Origin: an uncultured Clostridia bacterium
Lineage (GTDB): Bacteria > Bacillota > Clostridia > Christensenellales > Borkfalkiaceae
DNA length: 33,701 nucleotides
Assembly (NCBI GenBank): GCA_934271245.1
Contig: CAKQQY010000019.1
Location: 1-33,701 of the forward strand
Direction: 5' to 3'
How positions within the stretch are numbered: the first letter of the stretch is position 1; every line of letters starts with the position of its first letter. Below are positions 16,167-24,065 of this stretch, piece after piece. The notes under the pieces are model-generated. The model saw only the letters and a program-made list of their open reading frames with translations. It did not search any database and was not told the origin of the DNA. The position numbers were made by a program, and so were the translations under genes.

Positions 16167-16897
16167 ACGTAAAAATTACCGTAACTTACGACGGCACCGA
16201 TTTTTGCGGCTGGCAGATTCAGCCGAACGGCAGATCCGTTCAACAGATTTTAGAAGAAGCCGTAGAAAAAGTCACGGGGGAAAAGGTAAAAATCACGGGG
16301 AGCGGCAGAACCGATTCGGGCGTTCACGCTATGGGGCAAACGGCAAGTTTTAGGCTCGAAAAAAATTTTCCCGTAGAAAGATTATATCTTGCTCTTAACG
16401 CGTTTTTGCCGCCCGACGTTAAAGTAACCGCAAGCGAAACCGCGCCCGATAACTTCAACGCATGCCGCAGCGCGAAGAAAAAAACTTATATATACAGATT
16501 TTATAAAAGTAAAGCGGAACTTCCGCTCTTAGAAAGGTACGCGTACAGAATCAACCCCGACGTAAATACAGATAAAATGCGCGAAGTCGCCGAAGTTTAT
16601 AAAGGCGAACACGATTTTAAGTGTTTTAAGGCTTCGGGAAGCAGCGCGCTTACCACGGTAAGAACGATTTACGATATAAATATTAAAGAAAACGGAATAG
16701 AAACGACCCTTTCGGTTACCGGTAACGGATTCTTATATAATATGGTAAGAATTCTCGCCGGCACTCTGCTTAAAGCCGCGGAAGGCAAATTCGGCGTGAA
16801 CGACGCATTAGAATCTCTCTCTACGGGAAAGCGCGAACTTTGCGGAACGACTCTTCCCGCAAAAGGACTTTGTTTATATAGCGTAGAATACGAATAA
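16163..16897 (+). CDS. truA: tRNA pseudouridine(38-40) synthase TruA
   Basis: This 244-residue enzyme converts uridines 38-40 of the tRNA anticodon arm to pseudouridine. The N-terminus NVKITVTYDGTDFCGWQIQ and the catalytic motif GRTDSGVHAMGQ with the essential aspartate (about residue 52) are both intact, as is the C-terminal GNGFLYNMVRILAGTL segment. It overlaps ecfT by four bases (ATGA), so it is translated as the last member of the ecf operon. rplM-rpsI follow after 249 bases with their own promoter, so the genes are linked in position but need not be co-transcribed. Confidence 0.95.
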   Translation: MNVKITVTYDGTDFCGWQIQPNGRSVQQILEEAVEKVTGEKVKITGSGRTDSGVHAMGQTASFRLEKNFPVERLYLALNAFLPPDVKVTASETAPDNFNACRSAKKKTYIYRFYKSKAELPLLERYAYRINPDVNTDKMREVAEVYKGEHDFKCFKASGSSALTTVRTIYDINIKENGIETTLSVTGNGFLYNMVRILAGTLLKAAEGKFGVNDALESLSTGKRELCGTTLPAKGLCLYSVEYE

Positions 16898-17005
16898 GCG
16901 AAAACATATTTTGGGTTTTATCCCGACGCATACTACAATATGTGGTAATATGCGTAAAAAAGGGTAAAAATAGCGCGAAAAATCGTGAAAAGTAGTAAAA
17001 AACGC

Positions 17006-17035
17006 TTGACAATAGCATTGCAAATATTTTAATAT
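17006..17035 (+). promoter_or_regulatory. Promoter of rplM-rpsI
   Basis: A perfect TTGACA (17006-17011) is followed after 18 bases by TAATAT (17030-17035). A leader of about 105 bases precedes rplM. Confidence 0.65.
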
Positions 17036-17041
17036 AAATAA

Positions 17042-17146
17042 GCGTTTATAAGGAAAAATTCGGGATTAGCCCTCCCGCCCGTTTCGTGTAAGGGTTTAGA
17101 TTTCTTCTTAAAACACATAAATTCTGAAAATTCAAGGAGAAATACT
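17042..17146 (+). promoter_or_regulatory. Possible L13 leader (autoregulatory mRNA element)
   Basis: The 5' untranslated region of rplM contains CGGGA (17061-17065) pairing with TCCCG (17073-17077) and further C- and G-rich pieces. In several Firmicutes an L13 leader lets the ribosomal protein repress its own operon. Position and length fit, but I could not match the known consensus by eye. Confidence 0.3.
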
Positions 17147-17578
17147 ATGAAGACATATATGGCTCACGCAAACGACGTAGTCAGAAAGTGGTACGTAGTA
17201 GACGCGGAAGGCGTTGCTCTCGGTAGAGTCGCTTCCCAGGTCGCCGCAATTCTTCGCGGAAAAAACAAACCCACTTTTACGCCTAACGTAGATACGGGCG
17301 ACTTCGTTATCGTCGTTAACTGCGATAAAGTAGTTTTAACGGGTAAAAAATTAGAAAAGAAATATTACAGATATCATACCGGTCACATCGGCGGATTAAA
17401 ATCCATACAGTACAAAACTCTTATGGCTACCAAATCCGACGTTGCCGTTTACGAAGCGGTTAAAGGTATGCTTCCCAAAAACAGTTTAGGTCGTCAGATG
17501 CTTACCAAACTTAAAGTATACAAAGGACCCGAACATAACCATCAGGCTCAGAAGCCCGAAGTTCTTAAATTAGTTTAA
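17147..17578 (+). CDS. rplM: 50S ribosomal protein L13
   Basis: L13 is an early-assembly protein of the large ribosomal subunit. The 143-residue sequence shows the family core: RKWYVVDAEGVALGRVAS near the start, LRGKNKPTFTPNVDTGDFV, the YYRYHTGHIGGLK segment and the C-terminal GMLPKNSLGRQML followed by YKGPEHNHQAQKP. Length is standard. CAAGGAGAAA precedes the ATG. It is followed after 12 bases by rpsI, the usual pairing. Confidence 0.98.
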   Translation: MKTYMAHANDVVRKWYVVDAEGVALGRVASQVAAILRGKNKPTFTPNVDTGDFVIVVNCDKVVLTGKKLEKKYYRYHTGHIGGLKSIQYKTLMATKSDVAVYEAVKGMLPKNSLGRQMLTKLKVYKGPEHNHQAQKPEVLKLV

Positions 17579-17590
17579 GAGGTGTGAATC

Positions 17591-18004
17591 ATGGCAAAAA
17601 CAGCTACTAAAAAGAAAGTTCAATACTGGGGAACGGGCAGAAGAAAGAAAGCGGTCGCGCGCGTTCGCTTAATTCCCGCAGGCGACGGAACCATTACCGT
17701 CAACGATAAAACTCTCGACGAATATTTCGGTCTCGATACCCTTAAATATATCGTTCGTCAACCGTTGGTTTTAACGGATACTGCCGCTAAATACGACGTA
17801 ATCGTAAACGTAATCGGCGGCGGCTTCACCGGTCAGGCAGGCGCGGTAAGACACGGTATCGCTCGCGCTTTGCTCGAAGCAGAACCCGAAACGAGAGCCG
17901 CTTTGAAAAAAGCAGGTTTCTTAACCAGAGATTCGAGAATGAAGGAAAGAAAGAAATACGGCTTGAAAAAGGCTCGTCGCGCTCCTCAGTTCTCCAAGAG
18001 ATAA
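17591..18004 (+). CDS. rpsI: 30S ribosomal protein S9
   Basis: The small-subunit protein S9 has a C-terminal tail that reaches the P-site tRNA. The 137-residue chain contains YWGTGRRKKAVARVRL near the N-terminus, GGGFTGQAGAVRHGIARAL in the middle, LTRDSRMKERKKYG, and the basic tail KKARRAPQFSKR. The invariant SKR end is intact. AAGAGGTG precedes the ATG and a textbook terminator follows 27 bases after the stop. Confidence 0.98.
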   Translation: MAKTATKKKVQYWGTGRRKKAVARVRLIPAGDGTITVNDKTLDEYFGLDTLKYIVRQPLVLTDTAAKYDVIVNVIGGGFTGQAGAVRHGIARALLEAEPETRAALKKAGFLTRDSRMKERKKYGLKKARRAPQFSKR

Positions 18005-18031
18005 TCTCTCGCAAGAGAAAATTCAAAATCA

Positions 18032-18064
18032 AAAGAACACGGTTATTTTCCGTGTTCTTTTTTT
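18032..18064 (+). terminator. Intrinsic terminator of rplM-rpsI
   Basis: AAAGAACACGG (18032-18042) and CCGTGTTCTTT (18050-18060) form a perfect 11-bp stem with a seven-base loop, continuing into a run of T. Confidence 0.95.
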
Positions 18065-18077
18065 GTATTTATAAACT

Positions 18078-18095
18078 GTCGCAAAACTTTGCGAC
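18078..18095. repeat. 18-bp near-palindrome between convergent units
   Basis: GTCGCAAA (18078-18085) and TTTGCGAC (18088-18095) are perfect reverse complements with only two bases between them. It lies just past the rpsI terminator, with TTTTTT downstream at 18102-18107, so it could be a backup terminator. Confidence 0.5.
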
Positions 18096-18233
18096 CTTAG
18101 GTTTTTTCTTGCAATTCATACAACTTTCTAATAAAATACTGCGCCCCAAAACCCTTGCAAGCAAGTTTACGGCTTCGTAATATTATCCTTACGCCTAAAG
18201 AGTTTTTTTCAAAAGAAAAAAACACTTTAAAAT

Positions 18234-18266
18234 ACCTATCCCCCGACGTTTCGTCGGGGGATAGGT
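18234..18266 (-). terminator. Terminator of radC-gltX
   Basis: ACCTATCCCCCGACG (18234-18248) and CGTCGGGGGATAGGT (18252-18266) form a perfect 15-bp stem with a TTT loop, 22 bases past the gltX stop. On the minus strand the stem is followed by ATTTTAAAG. Confidence 0.85.
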
Positions 18267-18288
18267 AAAATTCAATAAATAATTTTAG

Positions 18289-19725
18289 TTATTTTAATAA
18301 CCCCATAGAGAAGTCCAGACGGCGGAGAGTTTCTTCTTTGCCGATAAGTTCGGCAATTTCCGTTGCGCCGCCGGCGGTTGCTTCTTTCGCGGTTATAGCA
18401 ATACGGGCAATCCACAAAAGCGCCTGTTTTTTAACGCCCGCTTCGGCAGAAAGTTTTACCAAAACGTCAAACAACGCGGAATTTTGCCAGTCGGTAACGT
18501 TTTCTAAAACGGACTTAATCTGCGGCAACAAAGTTTTTGCAAGTTCCACGCTCGCTTTTTGTTTTTCGTTTACGAAAAGGTTAACGTCGAACGCGCCGAA
18601 CTCTTCTAAAAAGTCGAGTTTTTCGGGTATTTCGCTGAAAATCTGCACGCGCGATTTTACGAGAGCGAGCAACTTGTCTTCGTCGTATTTGCCGTACTCC
18701 TTGCTGTTTTTAAGGAAGGGCAAGGCGAGTTCTTTGAACTGTTCGAAATTCATTTCCTTTATATATTCGCCCGAAAGCCATTTCATTTTGGTCTCGTCGA
18801 ATATAGACGGAGATTTACTTATTCCGTCAAGGCTGAAATGTTCTTTAAGTTCGGTTAAAGACATTTTTTCCACGTTGGATTTAGGACTCCAACCTAAAAG
18901 GGCGATATAGTTTATAATAGATTCTTTCACAAACCCTTTTTTAACGAAATCTTCGTAACTTGCGTCGCCGTTGCGTTTGGAAAGTTTATGCTGCGCGTCT
19001 TTCATTATCGGGGGAAGGTGAATATACACCGGTCTTTCCCAGCCGAAAGCGTCGTACATTAAATTGTATTTAGGCGTAGAAGAAAGATATTCCGTACCCC
19101 TTATAACGTGGGTGATTCCCATAAGGTGGTCGTCTATAACGTTAGCGAAGTTATAGGTGGGCATACCGTCGGTTTTAAGCAGAATGCCGTCTTCGATATC
19201 TTTATAATCGACGCTTATATCGCCGTAAACCAGATCGTGATAAGTTCCCGCGCCTTCGAGCGGAACGTTCTGACGAATAACGTAAGGAACGCCGTTTTTA
19301 ATGTTTTCTTCTATTTCTTCTTTGGATAAATGCAGACAGTGTTTGTCGTATCTTACGTTGCCTTCCTCGTCTTTTAACGAAGCGACTCTTTCGGGGGTGC
19401 AGAAACAATAATACGCTCCGCCGAGTTCGACGAGTTTTTCTGCGTATTTTTTATAAATTTCTTTTCTTTCGCTCTGAATATAAGGGCCGTACGCTCCGCC
19501 GACGTCGGGACCTTCGTCGTACATAATGCCCGAATCTCTTAAAGTATCGTAAATAATCTGAACCGAACCGTCAACGTATCTTGCGGTGTCGGTGTCTTCT
19601 ATTCTGAGAATAAAATCGCCGCCGTGATTTTTAGCGTATAAATAGCCGTATAACGCGGTACGAAGTCCGCCGATGTGAAGATACCCCGTAGGGCTCGGAG
19701 CAAAACGAGTTCTTACTCTTTCCAT
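18289..19725 (-). CDS. gltX: Glutamyl-tRNA synthetase
   Basis: This class I aminoacyl-tRNA synthetase charges tRNA-Glu (and in many Firmicutes also tRNA-Gln as a substrate for GatCAB). The 478-residue protein starts RVRTRFAPSPTGYLHIGGLR, which includes the HIGH-type motif. The KMSKS-type motif appears as KLSKRNG, just after HLPPIMKDAQH. The anticodon-binding helical domain fills the C-terminal third. CxC-type residues in YYCFCTPE (about residues 107-114) are those expected of the partial zinc site in some members. GGAG lies just before the ATG. The start overlaps the end of radC by 13 bases, so the two are translationally coupled. Confidence 0.97.
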   Translation of the reverse strand: MERVRTRFAPSPTGYLHIGGLRTALYGYLYAKNHGGDFILRIEDTDTARYVDGSVQIIYDTLRDSGIMYDEGPDVGGAYGPYIQSERKEIYKKYAEKLVELGGAYYCFCTPERVASLKDEEGNVRYDKHCLHLSKEEIEENIKNGVPYVIRQNVPLEGAGTYHDLVYGDISVDYKDIEDGILLKTDGMPTYNFANVIDDHLMGITHVIRGTEYLSSTPKYNLMYDAFGWERPVYIHLPPIMKDAQHKLSKRNGDASYEDFVKKGFVKESIINYIALLGWSPKSNVEKMSLTELKEHFSLDGISKSPSIFDETKMKWLSGEYIKEMNFEQFKELALPFLKNSKEYGKYDEDKLLALVKSRVQIFSEIPEKLDFLEEFGAFDVNLFVNEKQKASVELAKTLLPQIKSVLENVTDWQNSALFDVLVKLSAEAGVKKQALLWIARIAITAKEATAGGATEIAELIGKEETLRRLDFSMGLLK

Positions 19726-20465
19726 AAATCCGTCTCCTTTAATCCTGAAATATATCTGTCGATATTACATTGTTTTTTAAGAAATTCCATTCTGCCGCTT
19801 ACGAAATAACTGAAAGAGTCGTTTTTCGCGACGATTATGTGGTCGAGAAGCGTCGCGCCGTGAATGGAGCAAAGCGCGTTGATTTTAACGGTAGAAACGT
19901 CGTCGTTCGCGCTGGGAAGAGCCACGCCGCTGGGGTGGTTATGCGCGATGATAACGCCGGTAGGTTTGTTTATTGCTAAAATTTTGGCTACCACCGAAAG
20001 GTCCACGTAAACTTCCGATTCTCTTCTGTCGTCGAAAGACGTTCTGCAAATCTCCTTGTTTTTATCGTTTAACAAGATAAAAACGAATTCTTCTTCCGTT
20101 TTACCTGAAAAGTAAGAAACCACGCCCAACCTGTAAGCGTCAAACGAAAATTTGGCTTTTTTGTTTTCTGCGGGTTTATTCGCGTATCTTTTGCATATTG
20201 CCGAAAAGAGAGTAATGCCTGCGGCAGTATTTTTACCTATTCCCGGAATCGCCTGAATTTCTTTCGCGTCGGCTTTAATAAGATTTTCCATACTGCCGAA
20301 GTATTGCAAAACGTTATGGGCGATTTCGTTGGTATTTTTTCTCGGAATAAACTGGTACAACAGAATTTCCAGCAGTTCGTGGTCGGAAAGAGAATCGGGA
20401 TTTTGCAAAAGTTTTTCACGCATTCTGTCGCGGTGTCCGTCATGCAAATTTCTTTCTTCCTGCAT
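19713..20465 (-). CDS. radC: RadC/YsxA-type JAB-domain protein
   Basis: The 250-residue protein has an N-terminal helix-hairpin-helix-like region, with GHRDRMREKLL (residues 9-19) and IPGIGKNTAAGI near residue 75. Its C-terminal MPN/JAMM domain has FVFILLNDKN followed by the metal motif HNHPSG and SANDD, i.e. the HxHP plus downstream Ser/Asp expected of an active metal site. The old name implies DNA repair, but a role in recombination repair is not supported for several homologues and the substrate is unknown. The ATG is only six bases from a -10-like element and has no ribosome binding site, so the mRNA may be leaderless. gltX follows with a 13-base overlap. Confidence 0.92.
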   Translation of the reverse strand: MQEERNLHDGHRDRMREKLLQNPDSLSDHELLEILLYQFIPRKNTNEIAHNVLQYFGSMENLIKADAKEIQAIPGIGKNTAAGITLFSAICKRYANKPAENKKAKFSFDAYRLGVVSYFSGKTEEEFVFILLNDKNKEICRTSFDDRRESEVYVDLSVVAKILAINKPTGVIIAHNHPSGVALPSANDDVSTVKINALCSIHGATLLDHIIVAKNDSFSYFVSGRMEFLKKQCNIDRYISGLKETDLWKE

Positions 20466-20471
20466 ACAATT

Positions 20472-20499
20472 ATTTTAGCATATATTTTTTAAAACACAA
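20472..20499 (-). promoter_or_regulatory. radC promoter, possibly giving a leaderless mRNA
   Basis: On the minus strand TTGTGT (20499-20494), a 16-base spacer and TAAAAT (20477-20472) lie so close to the ATG (20465) that transcription should begin at or within a base or two of the start codon. Confidence 0.5.
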
Positions 20500-20538
20500 A
20501 ATAAAAAGAGAATTTTTATTGTTAAAAGATTAAAAAAC

Positions 20539-20568
20539 TACCATAAACCCACAAAACTATGGTATACT
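20539..20568 (+). promoter_or_regulatory. Promoter and overlapping dyad upstream of the dipeptidase gene
   Basis: TACCATA (20539-20545) and TATGGTA (20558-20564) form a 7-bp inverted repeat with 12 bases between. The right arm runs into a -10 element TATACT (20563-20568) that carries an extended TGG, and the left arm covers the -35 position. This is the layout of an operator for a dimeric repressor. Confidence 0.5.
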
Positions 20569-20619
20569 GTAAACGTAAAGTACGGCAATTTAATTTTTTA
20601 TATATAAACGGAGATAAAA

Positions 20620-21885
20620 ATGGAAAATTTCGACAAATTTTTAAGCGAATTAGGCGAACTTATATCTTTTAGAAGCGTTCAGTCGGAACCCGAAAACGGA
20701 ATGCCATTCGGCAAAGGCGTTTATAACGCGTACAAATGTTTTATGGATAAAGCCGAAAGTTACGGCTTACAAACGATAAATTACGACAACTATTTCGGCG
20801 AAGTCGATTACGGCGACGGCGAAGAAATCGGCATAATCGGGCATCTCGACGTAGTCCCCGAAGGCGACGGCTGGAACACCGACCCGTATACTCTCACCGA
20901 AAAGGACGGCGTTTTGTACGCCCGCGGTATTTTAGACGACAAAGCGCCGTTATTTATCTGTCTTTATATTCTTAAAGAACTGAAAGAAAAAGGAATAAAG
21001 TCCAACAAAAAAATCCGCCTTTTCGTCGGTTGCAACGAAGAAACCGGCTGGAAAGACGTGGCGCATTTCACCGAAAACCACAAATTCCCCGAATACGGCT
21101 TCTCGCCCGACGGAAACTTCCCCGTAAGTTACGCGGAAAAAGGCGTTTTGGTCGTAACATTTAAAGTTCCGACCCTTAAAAAGTTTAAAAACGTTAAAGG
21201 CGGGTCGGTGGTAAACGCGGTTTGCGGCAGAGCCACCGCCGAAGCGACGGGAAAAATCAACCTTGAACTCATAAAAAAACACGGTCTTAACGTAAACGGC
21301 AACGTGATAGAAAGTATAGGTAAATCCTGCCACGGTTCCCGCCCCGATCTCGGCGTGAACGCTTTTAAAGCGTTGTTCGAATATTTTAAGGACGAAGGGG
21401 AAGACGTAGGCAACGTCGTCGATTACCTTTTCAACGACAAGGGCAACGTAAGCAAAATGGTAAACGAGCAAGGGGATATAACCTTCTCGCCCGACCTTGC
21501 CGAAGAAAAAGACGGTTACATATATTTCACCTGCGATTGCAGAATTCCCGCGCCGTTCACCGAAAAGGACGCGACGGCTATTTTCGACACGTTCGGAATA
21601 GAATATACCGCCGCGCAGAAACACGAACCCGTCTGCGTGGATAAAGACGGCGATTTCGTTCAGACCCTGTTAAAAGCGTACAACGACATTACGGGTAGCA
21701 ACGAAAAACCTTTAAGTCAGTGCGGAAGCACGTTCGCGAGAGTATTCGAAAAAGGTTGCGCGTTCGGACCCGAATTCCCCGGCGAAAAAAGCACCATTCA
21801 CGAAGCCAACGAATGCTGTACCGTGGAACAGTTAAAAACGCTTTACGGAATCTACTATAAAACGATTACTTCTCTTATAAAATAA
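20620..21885 (+). CDS. pepV: M20 family dipeptidase, PepV/Sapep type
   Basis: The 421-residue product is a zinc-dependent cytoplasmic peptidase related to PepV, which cleaves dipeptides with broad specificity. The active site segment IIGHLDVVPEGDGW (residues 72-85) supplies the first zinc ligand His75 and catalytic Asp77; RGILDDKAP (102-110) supplies the bridging aspartate and GCNEETGW (137-144) the catalytic glutamate pair. The later HGSRPDLGVNA and the C-terminal GSTFARVFEKGCAFGPEFPG with the last His in STIHEANE are also present. Length is slightly short of the 440-470 usual for PepV. CGGAGA precedes the ATG. The product is probably involved in nutrient peptide use. Confidence 0.9.
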   Translation: MENFDKFLSELGELISFRSVQSEPENGMPFGKGVYNAYKCFMDKAESYGLQTINYDNYFGEVDYGDGEEIGIIGHLDVVPEGDGWNTDPYTLTEKDGVLYARGILDDKAPLFICLYILKELKEKGIKSNKKIRLFVGCNEETGWKDVAHFTENHKFPEYGFSPDGNFPVSYAEKGVLVVTFKVPTLKKFKNVKGGSVVNAVCGRATAEATGKINLELIKKHGLNVNGNVIESIGKSCHGSRPDLGVNAFKALFEYFKDEGEDVGNVVDYLFNDKGNVSKMVNEQGDITFSPDLAEEKDGYIYFTCDCRIPAPFTEKDATAIFDTFGIEYTAAQKHEPVCVDKDGDFVQTLLKAYNDITGSNEKPLSQCGSTFARVFEKGCAFGPEFPGEKSTIHEANECCTVEQLKTLYGIYYKTITSLIK

Positions 21886-21946
21886 AGCCGTTTTTAATTC
21901 CGCTTTGCGGCGCGGCTTTAGGGCAGAACTTACGGAGCAAAACCAT

Positions 21947-22978
21947 ATGAAATTTAATTTAGACAAAAAATCTTTAAGGGGCGGCGGTTTTCTTATAATT
22001 GCCGCCGTCTTTTGGGGAAGCGCGTTCATCGCGCAAAAAATCGCCGCGGACTACCCTTTCGCCACTAACGCGTTAAGGTTTTTGTTCGGCGCGATTTTCC
22101 TTCTTCCCGTTATTTTAATATTTAACAAAATAAGAATCAAAAACGGCAAAGACAGAGAAGAATTAAAAAGGGAACAAAAAAATTCCGTATTCGGCGGCAT
22201 AATATGCGGCGTCGCGCTCGCTTTTGCCACCACTTTGCAACAGTTAGGCTTAACTTTCGGAACGACCGTCGGCAAAAGCGGATTTTTAACCGCTCTTTAT
22301 ATGGTTATCGTTCCCGTTTCCGGTTTATTCTTCGGCAAAAAGATAGGTCTTAACGTGTGGATAGCGGTAATTCTCGCTATCGTCGGCGCGTTTTTAATGA
22401 GTTACACGGCGGATTTTTCTATCTGTACTGGCGATATTTTAACTATTTGTTGCGCTTTCGCGTTCGCGATAAACGTTTCGCTCGTGGATAAGTTCGTTAA
22501 AAAAGCCGACGGAATGACTCTTTCGTTTTTCCAACTGTTATCGGCAGGAATAACCGGTTCGGTCGCGCTTTTGATAGTAAACGTTACCGGCATAGAAGTT
22601 TTAACGGCAGAAGCGTTCGCTCACATAATTCTTCCCGTGCTTTACATCGCGATTTTTTCCTGCTGCGTCGCTTATACCTGTCAGGTGTTAGGGCAAAGGG
22701 ACGTTCCCGCGGCGGCGGCGACGGTAATTATGAGTATGGAATCGGTATTTTCCGTAATATTCGGCGCGATATTCTTAAAAGAAGAAATTTCACTTTTAAT
22801 GGCGATAGGCATCGTTTTGATATTTGCCGCCATAATGTTCGCGCAATTTAACCCGTTCAGAAAAAAGAGTAAAAAAGTCAGCGGCGGAATCGACTTGGAA
22901 AATATTGAAAATATCGAAGAAAACGAAGCCGAAACCCCCGTTACGGAAGATAAAGAGAACGGCTCTGACGAAAAATAA
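21947..22978 (+). CDS. EamA/DMT-family permease
   Basis: The 343-residue integral membrane protein is built from two repeated five-helix halves, as in drug/metabolite transporters. The first half opens with RGGGFLIIAAVFWGSAFIAQ and includes LNAFRF-type ATNALRFLFGA. Each half contains the glycine-rich helix ends characteristic of EamA domains, and the second half ends in IFLKEEISLLMAIGIVLIF. The hydrophilic C-terminal tail (about 295-343) is Glu/Asp/Lys-rich and not expected to be functional for transport. I chose the ATG at 21947 because GGAG (21934-21937) is spaced properly; an upstream in-frame start at 21905 lacks this. Substrate cannot be read from the sequence; amino acids or metabolites are typical. 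Confidence 0.9.
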   Translation: MKFNLDKKSLRGGGFLIIAAVFWGSAFIAQKIAADYPFATNALRFLFGAIFLLPVILIFNKIRIKNGKDREELKREQKNSVFGGIICGVALAFATTLQQLGLTFGTTVGKSGFLTALYMVIVPVSGLFFGKKIGLNVWIAVILAIVGAFLMSYTADFSICTGDILTICCAFAFAINVSLVDKFVKKADGMTLSFFQLLSAGITGSVALLIVNVTGIEVLTAEAFAHIILPVLYIAIFSCCVAYTCQVLGQRDVPAAAATVIMSMESVFSVIFGAIFLKEEISLLMAIGIVLIFAAIMFAQFNPFRKKSKKVSGGIDLENIENIEENEAETPVTEDKENGSDEK

Positions 22979-23014
22979 AATTTTTGTCGTAAAATAAAAG
23001 TTTTTATAAAGTTT

Positions 23015-23023
23015 TGGTATAAT
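23015..23023 (+). promoter_or_regulatory. Extended -10 promoter of the tiny frameshifted gene
   Basis: TGGTATAAT (23015-23023) is an extended -10 element. No good -35 hexamer is visible, which fits the extended class. The first ATG lies 40 bases downstream behind a strong ribosome binding site. Confidence 0.5.
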
Positions 23024-23062
23024 CGGTCGAAAACCGCCCATAATACTTTCAAGGGGGGAATT

Positions 23063-23225
23063 ATGAAGACTACTAAAACCAAGAATTGCAAAAATCAAGG
23101 GCGTAAAAGTACCAAAGCGTGTAAATAACAAGTTTAAGAGCGCTTTCGATACTCAAGGCTCTTATACGGGCGTAGATTTATTCGATAAATACGAAAAACC
23201 CGTACAAGACGCAGACGATTTATAA
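23063..23225 (+). CDS. Tiny basic-to-acidic protein, continuous only with a +1 shift
   Basis: AAGGGGGG (23051-23058) followed by ATG opens a 21-codon frame, MKTTKTKNCKNQGRKSTKAC plus Lys, ending in TAA at 23126. One base further along, the +1 frame has no stop and no start codon of its own until TAA at 23223, and reads NKFKSAFDTQGSYTG (23127-23171) and then VDLFDKYEKPVQDADDL. That acidic end looks like a real small clostridial protein tail, not chance sequence. Skipping the T of the stop codon gives one protein of 53 residues with a Lys/Cys-rich head and an acidic tail. The stop context is AAA TAA C. Either this is programmed +1 frameshifting, as in prfB, or a one-base insertion (true mutation or sequencing error). 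It has its own promoter and terminator. I do not know a function. Confidence 0.6.
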
Positions 23226-23285
23226 CGCAAACGAAAATTAGCATAAGGTTTTTTAAGCGTAATAATTTAATAACCTTAAACGGAT

Positions 23286-23330
23286 AAAGGCGTAAGACGA
23301 TTTGAAAAAAATCAAAATCTTACGCCTTTT
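23286..23330 (+). terminator. Intrinsic terminator upstream of rnpB
   Basis: AAAGGCGTAAGA (23286-23297) pairs perfectly with TCTTACGCCTTT (23318-23329). The inner GATTT/AAATC region extends the structure. It is followed by TTTT and ends the tiny gene's transcript. Confidence 0.85.
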
Positions 23331-23341
23331 CGTTAAGTTGC

Positions 23342-23370
23342 TTGACTTTTTTTTTGTTTTATTATAAAAT
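23342..23370 (+). promoter_or_regulatory. Promoter of rnpB
   Basis: TTGACT (23342-23347), 17 bases, TAAAAT (23365-23370); TATAAA two bases earlier is an alternative. Predicted start is near 23377, exactly where the RNase P RNA begins. Confidence 0.75.
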
Positions 23371-23377
23371 CTTTTTG

Positions 23378-23733
23378 CTTTTAAGTTAGTTATACGGTCG
23401 CGGGGACGGAGAGAAACCGTCAATGAGGAAAGTCCGAGCGTTACAGAAACAGGGTGCCGGAGAAATCCCGGTGAAGGCGACTTTAAGGAAAGTGCAACAG
23501 AAAATTACCGCCGAGCAATCGGTAAGGTTGAAAAGGCGAGGTAAAAGCTCACCGCTTCCGCGGTAACGCGGAAGGCAATGTAAACCCCGCCCGACGCAAG
23601 ATTGACAAACTTTTTCGCTTGGGGAGTTTCGCCCGAAAAGGTTTAATAAAATATCGCTGGGGGATACGGGTAACCGTATTCGTAGATAAATGACCGTACA
23701 CGACAGAACTCGGCTTACAGATTAACTTAAAAG
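23378..23733 (+). ncRNA. rnpB: RNase P RNA (catalytic RNA subunit)
   Basis: The conserved core segments are easy to see: GAGGAAAGTCCGAGC (CR I, near 23425-23439), ACAGAAAATTACCGCC (near 23498), GGTAAAAGCTCACCGC (near 23540), and GATAAATGACCG with GACAGAACTCGGCTTACAG (CR V, near 23702-23720). The ends form an 11-bp P1 helix, CTTTTAAGTTA (23378-23388) with TAACTTAAAAG (23723-23733). The RNA cleaves the 5' leader of pre-tRNAs together with the RnpA protein, whose gene is in this window at 27455. Length, about 356 nt, is in the normal range. Confidence 0.96.
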
Positions 23734-23737
23734 ATAC

Positions 23738-23776
23738 GAAAGAGCATGGGTAATACCCTTGCTCTTTCTTTTTAAA
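23738..23776 (+). terminator. Terminator of rnpB
   Basis: GAAAGAGCA-TGGG pairs with CCC-TTGCTCTTTC around a five-base loop with one mismatch, and TTTTT follows. Confidence 0.85.
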
Positions 23777-24065
23777 TGTTAAAACCCCGATTTATCCGTA
23801 AATAATGCCGAAAATAAGAATTATACGCCAAACAACGCGTAATTATACCAACAAAAAACAAATTATTACGCATAAAAATTGAAATTCGACAATTTGCGAC
23901 GATATTAGACACTAATACCTAAAAATCCACGTTGCTAAAATTTTACATATTCTATCGTAAGTGATAAAATAAAATCAACAAAAGGAAATGCGAACCTCTT
24001 TCGGAAAAATAAAACCAATGCCGAAACTCGTTGCATATTCAAATAAAAAACGGAGGATTACTGAA
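23777..24065. other. AT-rich intergenic region with promoter of the next gene
   Basis: No gene or RNA was recognised between the rnpB terminator and the 153-residue protein apart from the promoter at 23942-23970. An in-frame ATG at 23988 could extend the downstream protein by 26 residues, but its ribosome binding site is too close, so it was not used. Confidence 0.5.
23942..23970 (+). promoter_or_regulatory. Promoter of the 153-residue protein gene
   Basis: TTTACA (23942-23947), a 17-base spacer and TAAAAT (23965-23970), about 90 bases before the chosen start. Confidence 0.55.

Noticed and set aside
23378..23733. tmRNA or a riboswitch
   Set aside because: The GAGGAAAGTCC and GACAGAACTCGGCTTACAG cores and the terminal P1 helix identify RNase P RNA.
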